Shown here: piece after piece, positions 12,488 through 25,245 of the stretch | Position numbering within the stretch: position 1 is the first letter of the stretch | How the letters are laid out: each line of letters begins with the position of its first letter | DNA from: Megamerina dolium | Lineage: Eukaryota > Arthropoda > Insecta > Diptera > Megamerinidae | Length of the DNA stretch: 64,000 nt | Direction of reading: 5' to 3' | Assembly: GCA_963854835.1 (NCBI GenBank) | Contig: OY978525.1 | Coordinates: forward strand, 30,403,253-30,467,252 | Notes under the pieces: generated by a model | Told to the model about the DNA's origin: nothing | The model's database searches: none | Seen by the model: only the letters and a program-made list of their open reading frames with translations | Position numbers and translations under genes: made by a program

Positions 12488-12690
12488 GAACTCAAGTTAG
12501 AAATCCCAAGCGCTGATAGCTTTCTAAGTTTTTCCTGCTTCCTTGGAATGTTCGTTCTTCTTCTAGTCGGCGTACAACACAGTGCTCATAATATAACACA
12601 CGATATGACTGGTCCAATGACGTAGCATTAACTGCAAATATGGCAGTAAACTCGTACATCTTATGCAAATCAGGGGCCCAGATTAATCGA
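12488..12690 (-). mobile_element. Old RTE-type retrotransposon fragment
   Basis: The minus-strand translation of 12492-12716 resembles the C-terminus of the intact RTE protein at 44099-47119. KMYEFTAIFAVN stands where ELYELYADIDIV is found, and YRVLYYEHCVVRRLEEER where KVLYSEPAGGRRKRGR is found, followed by LESYQRLGF against LENLTALGI. At DNA level 'gttagaaatcccaagcgc' nearly equals 'gttagaaattccaagcgc'. This copy is much more diverged than the other RTE pieces in the window. Boundaries are approximate. Confidence 0.5.
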
Positions 12691-14574
12691 CCATCTAACC
12701 AATACAGCCAAAACAATTAAGTTCGAAGACCTTGTGAATGATTTGTTTCTCGAAAACTCTAATCTTAGATTTCCTATAGAATATTGTAGTCAATATAAAG
12801 TAATCTAATAGTCTACAATAATAGTGCTTGTACGTGCCACGAACCCATCTAACACCAATTCCTCAATTTTATACTGTTAACTTGTTATATTCCAACTGTT
12901 GGTTGGAAGGCATGACTGTTGGTCACTGCCGTCAGCTTTGATATATCTTTCAGTTGCACAGAACACGGAATTGAAAATGGCAGTCTCGGACAATATTTTT
13001 GCAGCAAAGCACTGTCATCTTTTATATGAAAATATTTTAGCGCAGACATTTCTATAAATTACACTAATATCTCCATATATGACCTAAGCAAAAGCAAATA
13101 TTTTTGACATTTATGCGGTATACTGGCTCAGGAGCACAGCATTGGGATCGTATAATAAAACATTGTCATAATTGTAAAAGGCCATTATAATGAAATGCCA
13201 TATAAAGAGGCTGTATAAAGAGCCCGTATAGCGAGGTATGAGTGTATATGTAAATTCAACTTGTCTAAATCCTTGCAATGCCAGCGGATGTTCAACTCAT
13301 CATGGCTTTATCTTCAATAGAAACTTTTGATCAGAGCAGGGACTCAATGTATTTAAAAAATCGGCATCATAAAAAAACAATTTTTTTGTAAGAAATTCTC
13401 AAGATACTTGAAATAAGTATATATATATATATATTTATGTTAGGCTGCATCAAATGTATAACATTTGAAATTATAAAATAATTCTATGTAAAGTGGCCCA
13501 AGAAACTATGGATCTCAAATTAATTTTAAATTCCATTTCTACGAAGGGCGAAGGAAATAAATTTAATCGAATTCTAAACAATTTTTAGAATATTTGTCTA
13601 ATGCATCATAGATCTAGAATGGAATTTTACTTTTAATTTTGACAAAAAGTATTCCTCATTATAGTTTTTGCAGAGTAGCTAGAAGTACAGTAGAATATAT
13701 CAACCTCGTTGTATTCTACACTGAAAAAAATTTGTATTAAATATTGTTGCTTTAGAGTATTACTAATTCCCTTACAATACCTCCAATTTTTAGGTTTGCA
13801 ATATTTATAGGATTTGTCAAAATGCGGGATTAAAATTGATTTTGGATTTAGGTTTTTTGGGAAAATATACTTAGATTCTATTTGTACATAATTTGTGTGT
13901 AAAAATATTGACCCTCCATAATACACAAATGGATAAAGTAGGATAAAATTCAATCATGCATAAAGGTGTCTTTTCCAATCTCAAACATTATTTTGCTTTT
14001 GTGTCCTTCATGCTTGCTCAAAGTATAAAGTTTAATGACAAAACCAAACAAACAAAAATCGGGACACATTTTACAACATATTTACTTACTTGCTTACTAT
14101 ATGTTGGTATTAAAATCCAATGAAGCATTTACAAAGCATACTCATCTATACTTGCAGTATAATGAAAAATGAATGAATTTTCCCAATAGCAGCTATAGCC
14201 ATTACTGCTAGTACGAGTATTATCATCAAAATATTACTTTAATCAACGCCATTATCATTGTCATTGTATGATAATACACACCCTGTTTAAGGATAATGCG
14301 CATTATCAAAATGCAAAGAAGCAAAAATTGTTTCTTTATCAAAAGAAACATTTCCGAAAGCCCTCGCATAAAGAGATACAAAATGATATTTCCGTTTTAA
14401 TGCTTTGTGAAAATAACACAGCATGAGAAAAAACAATTAGTCGAATGAAAAGAGGGGAAGGTATAGGACAACAAACACGCAAGTACGAGTATAAAAAAGA
14501 ACCATAAAACCAACAGGAGCGAACAAACCATCGAAAATTAATTACAAATGAAAAATGTATTTTTTTTTTTTAAG
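12691..14574. other. AT-rich spacer
   Basis: No gene recognised. A short TA run lies near 13421-13434. The 106-codon minus-strand frame at 13633-13953 has no recognisable motif. Confidence 0.45.
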
Positions 14575-14677
14575 TTTAACACATAATCATGATTTGATGA
14601 AGAGATGCAAGGAGAGTCAAATGGAATATGAACACAAAGCCATATTTACGATACCACATAGAATGTCATCAAAGGAT
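14575..14677 (+). CDS. Candidate orphan coding exon
   Basis: A 103-bp open segment is preceded by a long T tract ending in AAG (acceptor at 14573-14574) and followed by GAT|GTAAGT (donor at 14678). The one open frame encodes about 34 residues, LTHNHDLMKRCKES followed by QMEYEHKAIFTIPHRMSSKD. The composition looks more like protein than the surrounding AT-rich frames. I do not recognise the family and see no partner exon nearby, so this may be an exon of a gene extending beyond the window or a chance arrangement of splice signals. Confidence 0.25.
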
Positions 14678-15189
14678 GTAAGTGGAAAAACGCATTTTCT
14701 TTCATATCATTGTTGCATTTTATTGCGACTTTTATGATATTTTTAATGTTTACTTTGTTGTAATTTACATTTCCTATGCTTTGTTTTTAAGTATTCAGAT
14801 ATTCTCTATGTGCAAGAGAAGCTTTTTTCATTCGCATCTAAATTTTTTACATAAATATTTTATACAAATATTTACCTTCTAGGTCATACGGGAAGTTGAA
14901 TGTAAAATAATTTTTCTGTGCATGTTTTAGTTGAATGGTAGCTCGAAAAATATATTCGTCCTAGAGTTTTTAGAAAGCTAACTCTAAGAAAGACTACGAA
15001 AATTTTAGATATAATGTTATATGTCGATCAAGATCAATAAGATTATCGAATAAGGTTTCTAAAGGATCCAGATTAAATCTTGAAATATTTTAATGGGAAT
15101 TGCAAAATTTTATAAACTTAATATAAAGTGTGAATTTATTTTCAGCCAAATGAGTAAAATGTATGATCAACCAAATTGAGTTTTTTCAT
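14678..15189. other. AT-rich spacer
   Basis: No gene or clear repeat recognised. Confidence 0.4.
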
Positions 15190-15690
15190 CAAAATATTTC
15201 TCTCAAGTATACTTACCGCATAAGTCCAGTCCTTAGGGGACCTTCGATACGTAATGGACGTAAAAATCGACAACTAACTCCATAGCTGCCCCGAAATCAA
15301 CTCTAGGAAAGTAAACTATAACCTGGACACCTACTAATTTCACTTCCTCATCTATGTTCCCTATCATACATATCATACAAAATTAACGTCAACTTAAAAT
15401 CGACAAATAGTCATATATCTGCCTAGGAATCGCTTCTAGAGAAATCCAATATAAGGCTAGGTCTCATTAATTTTACTTACTCAACAGTTCTCGTTAATAT
15501 GATAAGCCCCTATTTCTGTCAATTAGGGGCTACCCTATAAAATTGACATTTTTTTATCAAATAGGCTCCCGTCGCTTCTAGGATATTACTATGAGGTTAA
15601 AACATATGGCCGACTCCCATTCATTTTGATATTCCATTCCCCTTCGACATCCCTTAAAGGGGTGATCAAACAAAATACTATAAAAAAGGT
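15190..15690 (+). repeat. Tandem array, family A (second locus)
   Basis: Three to four degenerate units of the repeat seen at 8080-9190, in the same orientation. They share 'aatcgacaaatagtcat', 'aggaatcgcttctaga', 'cattaattttacttactcaac' and a stretch around 'ttaggggctacc'. Units are more diverged than at the first locus, and no inverted half is evident. Confidence 0.5.
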
Positions 15691-17399
15691 AGAAATTTCT
15701 GTAGCTCGTAGTTCATCTTGTAAGTCACATTCTTCTGTAATTCTGTAAAACATGATATAAAAATTTCTCCATGCATTGCTGGTAGTCCTATTAAAGAGAA
15801 TCCCGACTTTGTAACATTTGTGGCATGTACCCAACTATACATGCATACCCAAGTAATGTATTGCACTTCGATAAGTGTCTATGGAAGTTATTTCCACTTA
15901 GCTTTTACCTTCGTAAAGGCTTTGTGGAAGCAATTTTAGCTGAGAAATTATTGAGCTGCTCGAAGCTATCGATAAGAGTGGATTATAGAGTCTAAAAACT
16001 AAGAGCGATTCTCTCAATTGCATGAGCTATATAACTGCTATAAAACTTATAGAATTTCTTACTAAAGAAAAACTAAATATCATATAGCTGTGGCTTGACA
16101 AAAATAACGTCCATCCAGCAGCTCAACGTTTGCTTGAGAAAGTTCTTCCTCACAAACTACTATTAAACTTGTGGATTTTTTTTTCCTAAAGACCAATTGG
16201 AAACCTCCTTATAACAATTGATTCAAAATTCCCTGAAGAATCATTACGGAATCCATATAGAAGCAAGCACTTGCATTTTAGCCTTCTGGAACTGCAAATT
16301 GTTACTTGGGTAACCCGTTTAAATTGTACTCAATGCATCAATTATCATGAATCACTCTCTTAATTTGCCAACACTAGACATTTAGATGCATTCATTCACT
16401 GAGAAAGAAAAATATTGTACTTCAATGTCTTAGTTCTTGAATAAAGATGATAAAATCACTTTCTCATAGAATTTCGCACTACGTTAATAACACTTGTACA
16501 AATACGTTTAAATATTTCTGATTACAGCAAACAGCTAACATTCATATTAGAAATTCTTGCCATAAAATAGAGTAAGGTAGAGACGAATGTATCGTAGAAT
16601 AGTAGAATTTCATTTTATATGCATTATTTGCATTTGGTATTATTTGAAGAGCATATGCGAGGGAAACAAAAAAGAGGCAGAGGTTTACAATTTCCATACT
16701 TTCGCTATTGTAATGGATGGTAGTATCGTATTGCAATATTAAATGGAAATGCATTTTTCACATACCAAAGCCATGTGGGTAAGGAAAAATGAATGAAGGA
16801 AACATGTGGAAGGAAATGCGAATTGTAGAAGAAAAAAAAAACATATTTTAACAAAAAAAACGATAAGAACTTTTGTTGGTTTTACATTGTATTGTTGATA
16901 TATTTAAATTTACATACATATGAATGTACATTCACGTAAATCCTCGCATCTGCTATTGTGTGTTTACGTATCCTGCGAATGAGCCAGCATAAGTTGCTGC
17001 ATATCAATGCTGTGCAACAGAATAGATAACAATTGTAAGTGGGTCAATATTATTATAACAGAATTACACTATGAAAAAACTGCCACAAATTACATTGTAT
17101 ACATTCACGTATCTAAGCTTTTTCTGTACATTCTCTAAATGTTTAGCTAAATGCAAAATGAATGAAAACTGAGTTGAATTTTAAATAGGTATTTTTTCGA
17201 AAGAAATTTTGTGGTTTTTCTTTTTTTTTCTGTATTATTTTGCTTATGCAAAACAATGCCATAGTGACCAGAGTTATCAATTATTTCAGTAATGCATATT
17301 ACTAAATAAGTAATATTCCATTCTACAAAATGAATTGTATTTATTCAAGTTTCAAAATCTACTTGTTTATCTACATGTTTGCTAATCAACATGCTTGTT
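15691..17399. other. AT-rich spacer
   Basis: No gene recognised. Short open frames on the minus strand (15589-15866, 16542-16754) have no recognisable motif or splice context. Confidence 0.45.
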
Positions 17400-18400
17400 T
17401 CTCTACATATTGTATTTGCTTTACAACACATCCCCTAAAAGTATGTACTGAATATACACAATAAAATCCCTCAATATTTTAGTTTTAAAAATTTTTGAAT
17501 ATTATTCGTTTTATTTAGCTGACAGAATGCTTAAATAATAAATCAACGCTATTTGTACACATAGCTTTCGAGGTTCACAAACTGTTTATACAAAAAGTTT
17601 ATGATAAACAAATAAATCTGAAAAAATATATTTATGCGGTTTGTTCTATCATAGCGTTGAAGAATTTAAAATTAACATTCTCTCATCAGTCTTATGTATG
17701 TGTAAGATATTTCTGTAGAATTAAAAGGGATGTACTTATTTCCGCCATTTCTGAATGATGGTGCTCATTTGACATAACTTTCACCTCATTTTACAATGCC
17801 GTTAAATTAGTTGGGATGGTATAGTAGGCATAATATAATTTGCGATTGTCATAAAACAAAACAACTTTAAAAATATGCACTAAACTTTCTTTAATCCACC
17901 TAAAAATATATTCAATTCGTACAAGTCCTTAAAATATATTTTCCAACCAAATTATTTAAATATTCAGATTATAAAATAATTTTTGTATATATGAAAATTT
18001 AATATCGAAATATCCCAAAAACATATGTTTCTATTAGTAGCTACATTAATTAAGATATGTTTCACTCAACAAAAATGCACCAACATGTTTTAAATTTCCC
18101 TAAAAATATATTCGACATGTATACTAAGAATTAATGAAAACTTTTACACTTCGTTTAAATGTATTCTTTAATCAAAATAATTAAATATTCAGAATGCAAC
18201 ATAACTTTCGCATATATGAATATTTAATAGGTATTTAAGTAGTTGTATAAAAAATATATATTTATATTTAGTTGCTACAATTAAATGATGTTTCACAATA
18301 AAACGTTTCAATTCCCTTAAAAGTATACTCTAAAAGAAATGGTAAATGCTTTTTCAAATTTAGAGTCGTTATAATTTATTTTAAGTATAACCAAAATGTT
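17400..18400 (+). repeat. Long-period AT-rich tandem repeat
   Basis: Units of about 200-215 bp. The phrase 'cctaaaaatatattc' recurs near 17899 and 18098, with weaker versions near 17429 and 18313. In each it is followed by a 'taaatattcag' phrase, a 'tatatgaa' phrase and a 'gatgtttcac'-like phrase. I count three clear units and a possible fourth. There is no coding potential. Confidence 0.5.
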
Positions 18401-18759
18401 CAAATATTTTTGAATCAAATATAAAGAGTATTTCAGAAGGAAAAACGTTTGGTTTTTTCTTAGAAATACTATTGAACTGAGATCTTTCACAACTCATGTA
18501 ATGACTTCGCTTCTAAAGCGTATTAACTCGAATTTAGCGACATCATCCATTTGAAAATATGTCAAAAAGTCGCCCAACAATGGGGGTGCGGGGTGGTTTT
18601 TCGCCACTTCTTTAGAACTTAATAATCAATTAAATTCTAAGATCCTTAAACAACATTGACTGCACAGCTGTAGCATATTCACGTGGCACTTTTGATATCT
18701 GTGAAAGCCGATAAATCATGCGTTGACAATATTATTCTGATGGGTATCAAACTGGCCAG

Positions 18760-19224
18760 GACTTACTTGCTTACTTATGTGGCCATAACAACCGAATATC
18801 GATTTAGACCGAATATAACATGTTTCGCCAGCCATCTCTGTTCTTCGCTATCTGGAGGGAGTTAGAAATTCCAAGCGCCGTCAGGTTCTCCAGTACTTGG
18901 TCGTTCCACCAGAGGTTAGGTCTTCCTCTTCTGCGTCGTCTTCCATCGGGTTCCGAATATAACACCTTCTTAGCTGGAGGTTGTTCTTCCATTCGCTCGA
19001 CATGACCTAGCCAGCGCAGTTGCTGGATTTTGATGAATTTTACTATGTCAATATCGGCATACAGCTCGTACAGCTCATGGTTGTACCTTATTCGGTACTC
19101 GCCTCCAACGCAAATAGGTCCAAAGATCTTGCGTTGGACTTTTCTCTCGAAAACTCCAAGCATTCGCATCCGAGGTGGAAATTGTCCAGGCTTCAGCGCT
19201 ATATGTTGGGACAGGCATGATGAG
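18760..19224 (-). mobile_element. 5'-truncated RTE insertion with TSD
   Basis: A 465-bp minus-strand copy of the 3' end of the RTE element at 44061-47415. It starts after the (TAAG)-type tail and is flanked by a perfect 10-bp duplication, 'aactggccag', at 18750-18759 and 19225-19234. Its open frame (C-terminal part within 18804-19241) still reads LGVFERKV, KIFGPICVGGEYRIRYNHEL and LRWLGHVERMEE, with scattered substitutions. The polymerase and endonuclease regions are missing, so it is a dead-on-arrival insertion. Confidence 0.92.
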
Positions 19225-19234
19225 AACTGGCCAG

Positions 19235-20115
19235 TAACCAAAATTTAGCTGGTCGTTTTTACTGGAAAATATCTGTGTTCCTCTAACATAAGAAGAAGGT
19301 GCTGCGCTAAAACTTTCCAGTCGAAATATTTGGGACTAACTTAAAATTTTGTTGCAAGCCCAATAAGAAGGAAAAAGTGCTTATGGTCACATTCTATTCC
19401 TGTAAGAAGACCATTGATAAAATATTGGGTGAGTCCAACCATTGTATCATTACTACATTGCATGGCACATAGTTAACTTAACTCCTCTTTATGCTGCTTA
19501 ATTTGTTGGTAGATGAATAAAGTTTGAACAACTTCTACAGGACGGAGAACAGGGGTTGTAAAGGTTACTCCATCTAAAGAACTATACTTGCTTTCACAAT
19601 TACTTAATATGGATATCTGCATCGAACAAAGTATACTTATATCAGCAATTAAGCTGAGTTCAGCTTTATACTGGAGATACCCCAATGTCATTGATTATAC
19701 CATTTTTTCCATATCAAGATTTGACAATGACTTCTCAACCCATATTTGCTTAAGAAAATATTTGAATTGCTTTGAGGAAGGCACACAGCTGCATCATTGT
19801 ACCACAATGAGCCAACATTTGGACTACCTGCATCCCCGTAAGGTTGGTCACACAACCTAACGTAATCTAAAGTGGGTACTTAAAGTAAGACGACGAATCT
19901 CAGCTTAAGTTCCTATGCACTAGTGACGTGGCCTTAGAGGTATCGATACATTCCCTGTTGATACATTGTAGTCTTCAAGTATTGTTGTTGTAGACAAACC
20001 AAACGCGATGTGCTAGATGCTGTTAATGACATCCACCTCCTGTTTGTCAGTTGACGATGGTGCTAGCAATTGCTTCTTTTGATGACTTCAAGTCAAACGT
20101 AAATTTGGACCTTTA
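19235..20115. other. Spacer, no gene recognised
   Basis: The 90-codon plus-strand frame at 19588-19860 and its antisense partner have no recognisable motif. I see nothing else here. Confidence 0.4.
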
Positions 20116-21340
20116 CTGGTCCAATAAAAAGAAATCCATTATTTTTCCAATAGATGGCTTTAGTAATCCGTATCTCGCGTTATATAAGTGCGATCTGGTT
20201 ATGCTACATGGCGTTAGAATGATAGGATTTCGTACTAAATAAATTTTCAGGCAGTTTCGTGATTCCTTTACTCAGTATTGTTTGAGCACGCGCAAAAGAT
20301 GGACACCAGTAAAGAGAAATCGCCATGTTTTACAGTTTTTCTTCGATAAAGGCGAAAACGTAAGCCAGACGGCTGAAAATGTGAATAGTGTTTATGGTCC
20401 TGATACTGTAACAGCCAATCATGTGCAATTTTGATTTAGCCGATTTCGTTCCGGTAATTTTGATGTCAAAGATGCTTCACGCTCTGGAAGGCCAATTGTC
20501 CAAAATATCGATAAAATAATCCAAATCGTTAAGTCTGACCGTCATGTAAAAACTGTTTCTATTGCCCAGGAGCTAAACATTGCACAAAAAACCGTTTGGA
20601 ACCATTTAAATAAGGATGGATACATGTATGGATCGATGTATGGGTGCCACACGAGTTAACGCAAAAAAACCTCATGAACCGAATTTACATCTGCGAATCG
20701 CTGCTGAATCACAACAAAATCGATTCATTTCTGAAGCGGATGGTTACTGGAGATGAAAAGTGGGTCACTTACGACTCAAACGGTGGCCAAGCCAGGATTG
20801 ACGGTCAGGAAGGTTTTGCTATGTGTTTGGTGGGATTGGCAGGGAATCATCTACTATGAGCTGCTCCCCTAAGGCCGAACTCTTAATTCGGACCTGTACT
20901 GTCAACAATTGGACCATCTGAAGGAAGCAATCGCTCAGAAGCGTCCACCTTTGGCCAATAGCAGAGGAATTGTGTTCCTTCAAGACAACACCAGGCCACA
21001 CACATCGATAGAGACTCGCCAGAAGCTCCGGGAGCTTGGTTGGGAGGTTCTTATGCATCCACCTTATAGTCCGGATTTGGCACCAAGTGATTACTACCTG
21101 TTTCTGTCTATGGCGAATGATTTTGCTGGTGAAAAATTCGCCTCAAGAGAAGCTTGTGAAAATCGATTGTCCCAGTTTTTTGTCAATAGGAACGAGGGTT
21201 TCTATGAGAGTGGCATTACCTTCAAAACAAGTTATCGAACAAAACGGTGCATATTTGACCCAAATCGGATCATTCTAACTTTGCTAAATAAAACCTTCAA
21301 TTTAATATAAAAACAATGGATTGCTTTTTACTAGACCTTG
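20116..21340 (+). mobile_element. Mariner transposon, inactive (copy 2)
   Basis: A 1225-bp mariner of a different lineage from copy 1. The left end reads ctggtccaataaaaagaaat. The right end, read inward on the minus strand, reads caaggtctagtaaaaagcaa; the two align with a one-base gap and a few substitutions. TA flanks both (20114-20115 and 21341-21342). A broken transposase lies between. By family knowledge this is an IS630/Tc1-mariner cut-and-paste element. Confidence 0.88.
20299..21291 (+). pseudogene. Mariner transposase pseudogene (copy 2)
   Basis: The reading frame starts near 20299 (MDTSKEKS) and is then split over frames. The DNA-binding region keeps SRFRSGNFDVKDASRSGRPI and VKTVSIAQELNIAQKTVWNHL. 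The catalytic region keeps VTGDEKWVTYD, then IVFLQDNTRPHTS and PPYSPDLAPSDYYLF. The second and third aspartates are separated by 34 residues, the DD34D spacing of mariner. The best preserved block is 20909-21310. Frameshifts between the blocks inactivate it. It ends in VIEQNGAYLT, the usual mariner tail, read in a frame different from the main block. Confidence 0.85.
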
Positions 21341-21342
21341 TA

Positions 21343-24114
21343 TGAAAAATAACCGTCCCTAGAAGTATACATTAAACATTTTTAACTCCACTTCATAAAC
21401 TATGCTCACACACTTCGAATACAAACTTTATGCATTCAAATGCAAACTTAAATGAGGAAAAAACAACAATTTTACTAAATAAATTTATAGTTTGCGTACA
21501 ATTTTAATATTAAGCATACATACATCTCAATAACTATGTACATTTGCATATGTGAGCTTAAATGCATACGAGTACATTTATGTAGGTAAAAATATATCTA
21601 TGAGCTCAAATCCTGGCATATATCACATTAGAGTACATATACATATATGGACATATATGAACGTGAAATGTGGAAATATGAACTAAATACAAGTGGATAT
21701 ACATATACAATTTGTTCTGATTATTTTAAGTGTAAATATATTTGATGCGGAATTTACTAATGAGTTGCATTTGCAAATTGCAACCTTTGACTTTAAATGG
21801 AGGAATGTTTCATGCATTTATTTATAGGGATATACACTATGTACAATATTTTTCAACACCCACACACTTATGTTATATACTGGCATACTAAATTTCTCCC
21901 CAAAGAATTATGAGTATGCAATATTCAAATTCAGTTGAACACTTTTGCAAAATTTCATTAAAATTGAAAATAAATGCAAAATTTCTATGGCTTATAGTTC
22001 GACCAAAGGGATTATTTTCTTCCACTTGCATGCTTAGTAAATATTGTGAAAAATATTTAACACAACAATTTACATATTGTTCTCATATTACAAAAAAAAA
22101 CAAATTAAATTGTTCACCATCCAACCGGAAACATGTCTACATATATGTATAAACATATGTATATGTATCTAAATATTGCTAAAAGCCTAACAACATATGT
22201 ATACGAGTCATGTTAGAATTTCCATTATAATTTTAAGACTTCTCTCATCATGCATACACATCCATCACCCACACTTAAATTATTCTCATTTACATACAGT
22301 ATGTGGATAGAACCTTTTTCACAATATTCCCTTATTTGAACGTCTAATATTTCATTATATTATTTTCCTATGATAACTAAGTATAATAAATAGATGTTGC
22401 TAACATAATAGCATCTGACAATTTCCTGCAAATGAGTTGGAAGCCACAAAAGTCACAAATTGCTGAAGTCCGTTTAATGTAATTACTCAATGATAATGTG
22501 TGTTTGTGTGTGTGCATAAAAGTGGCTGTAGACAGCAGTAGAAAAGGCAAGTAAACATTATTGATAGCAATTAATATGTAGAAATGTGTGCTGGACTGCA
22601 AGGAAGTATAGGTTTGGGTGTTCATTTAAACAATTTTATTTAGTACTCGATTTCTAAACTCTTACTAAGAGCTATTTGGTGCTTGTTCTTTTCTATTTGA
22701 GATTTTTATTTCTCAATCAAGTCTTGGTGAATTCCATTCGATGCTAAGTTTAAAATGATCTTCACTAATTATTGCTTTTACTAGAAATTAGATTAGGTGT
22801 GTACTTAAAACGAAAGATACTACTAAAATTGCAGTTGATTCGCTAAGAAACAGTCCCGACATTAAATTAATAAATAGATGATAGGAGAACAATTTCAAAT
22901 CCATTGATTTCTGTATCTAACTGTGAACCATTTGCAATTTACAAAAGCCTCTTGCTAATGAAAATTTAAATTTCCAGATCAAAGGGAACACAATTACCAC
23001 AACTTCCTGTCATATCATACACACTAATGCATTGCTTTCCATACAGGTATAATATCATTTCATTTTTAATTACATTCCACGTACATGTCACTTTGATGTG
23101 ACAAACATTGTTTCTCATTTATTTCTTTTTTTTTTTTTGATTCATATATTGTTGTACATATCATTGCCATATGTACAACATATGTGTGTGCACCTGTCAA
23201 CTTCGTTGTATGTACAATATGTATGCATATGAAAAATGGCAAGGATTTAATAACAATGAATATAATTTAATTAAAAATACATCAATGGCTACTATTACAT
23301 ATAAATGTGCAACACAAAGGATTACTATACACACACACACACATATATATATGAAATCAATAAATTCATGCAGTTGACAGCAATATTTATTTAAAGCTGA
23401 ATGCAATTTTTGCATAATCTCCTAAATATATGCTATCATATATGTATATGCACAGATATAAATATTTTATATAACATAATAGATTTCATGTTGCTACATC
23501 GTCAGGTAGCTACATTGCTATAAATAGTTACAGATATACAGTCATATAGGAAAAGCATAACGAAATAGAGGATATTCTATGAAATGAGATAGCCGGTAGC
23601 GTCAAAGTGACGCCAACAAAGCGAACAATGAAGCATATTGAACTCGTTAAGTGTTCAAAATTGATTAAATTGAAATTTTCGCTAGTAAACTTTTATGCTA
23701 TACGCCTCTATTTTTCAATTTATATATTTTTTTTTTTTTTACTTTGCATTTTGACAATAACTATAGCTTATTGTTATTGAATGTAGTGATGGTCGTTATG
23801 GGTTGTTGGTGGTGATGGGTTGCTGGTGGATTCGTAGTAATGATAATGGTATTTGTAAAATTTTCTTATTTGCTGTCAACGTCAATCAAGTTGTAACATA
23901 AAAAAACATGTTTTTTTAGTATTTTTACCACTTTATTTTTAAACGTCGAAAAAGTTTACTTTCACAAGTCTTCTTATTTGTTTTGGAACCATTGACTTGA
24001 TATTAGCATACTTTTAGGATTTATTCATATTAATTACCAATGTAATGACACTTAATTTAGATTTAAGCAGTTTACAAGATGTCATAGTTTTAGGATAAAA
24101 TTCTTATAAATTAC
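21343..24114. other. AT-rich DNA, no gene recognised
   Basis: Dense ATACATATG-type simple sequence, a (CA)n run near 23330-23342 and poly-T runs near 23126-23140 and 23729-23741. Open frames here translate simple sequence. I find no splice-bounded exon. Confidence 0.5.
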
Positions 24115-24123
24115 ACAGTGACA

Positions 24124-24764
24124 GTATTTGTGGGGGCGGCATGATTCTAACTGAGGTTGAAAGACCTATACTCATATAAAAAAACCTCGAAAACTTTTTG
24201 CATTCACAGGCCAAATTTTTTCTCATATTAAAATTGAAATTTTTTACCCGATTGTTTTTAAAATAAGAGGGAAAACAGGGTTAAATTCATATCGGAGCGA
24301 TATATGTTGTTTGGACACATACAGCAAAACTTCACGAGGAATAATTTTGTAGAACATTTTAACCCACTAGCTCTTTCACGAAAGAGTCATTTTGACCATC
24401 GTTTGGGAGGCCGATAGAGCGTTAAAATTTTCTAGGAAATTATTCGTCCAAAAATTTCACTAGGGGTATTGTCAGACATAATCTTCATACAAAATGTATT
24501 CTTTTATAATTTGTTCATAAATATTAATTTTGCTCTTTTCGATGGTGATGGTACTTGGGACATCAGTATCGCAGTCATCGCTATCATCAGAATCCGAGTC
24601 ACACATAAGGTCTGTGACTCAATTGCTACATATTTCGCTCCAATATGAATTTTAACCCATTTTTCCCACTTACGTTTAATTCGAAAAAAAATTTAGCCTA
24701 AAAATGCAAAAAGTTTTGGAAGTTTTACTATATGGGTCCTGAGTTGAAATCATTCCGCCCCCAG
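24124..24764. mobile_element. Fold-back element 1
   Basis: Long imperfect inverted arms. The left arm (about 24131-24310: 'gggggcggcatgatt', 'aactttttgcatt', 'atatcggagcgatatatg') is mirrored by the right arm (about 24640-24764 reversed: 'gggggcggaatgattt', 'aactttttgcattttt', 'atattggagcgaaatatg'). A 9-bp direct repeat, 'acagtgaca', flanks it at 24115-24123 and 24765-24773. The centre has 'cccactagctcttt' and 'gagtcattttgacc', shared with the element at 28.5 kb. No transposase is visible, so it would be non-autonomous. Confidence 0.7.
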
Positions 24765-24773
24765 ACAGTGACA

Positions 24774-25245
24774 ATGAAATTGTTTCATAGTGTTATTGAT
24801 TATCATGGCACTCAATTTACAATTAGCTGTTAAACATTTTTAAATACCAACACAAAACTCTATTGCTGGCTTTTATGCAACTTTCCATGCAATTAAATTT
24901 AACATTCTATTCAATTCATTGCATTACTAATAATAAATAACTTACAAAGAGACCTATAAATGATTACACAAAAATAATCGAATACAATTCCAAAAAATAA
25001 TTTATCAATCAATCAATCAATTAATTTACGCTTTCACATGTTGTATCCTCAATATAACTATATATTCTCACATACAGTATGGTGATGAGGACATGTACTG
25101 TATGTAGGCAAATAAGGGAGACATAAAAAGCATATTTGAAACCATAAAAATAATTGTATGCGTGTATATAAAATATTTGTTGATTTGAATATTCTCACAC
25201 TTACTTATACTTTGTTTGATAAATTAACTTATTGTTGCTCACATA
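24774..25245. other. AT-rich spacer
   Basis: No gene recognised. Confidence 0.4.
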
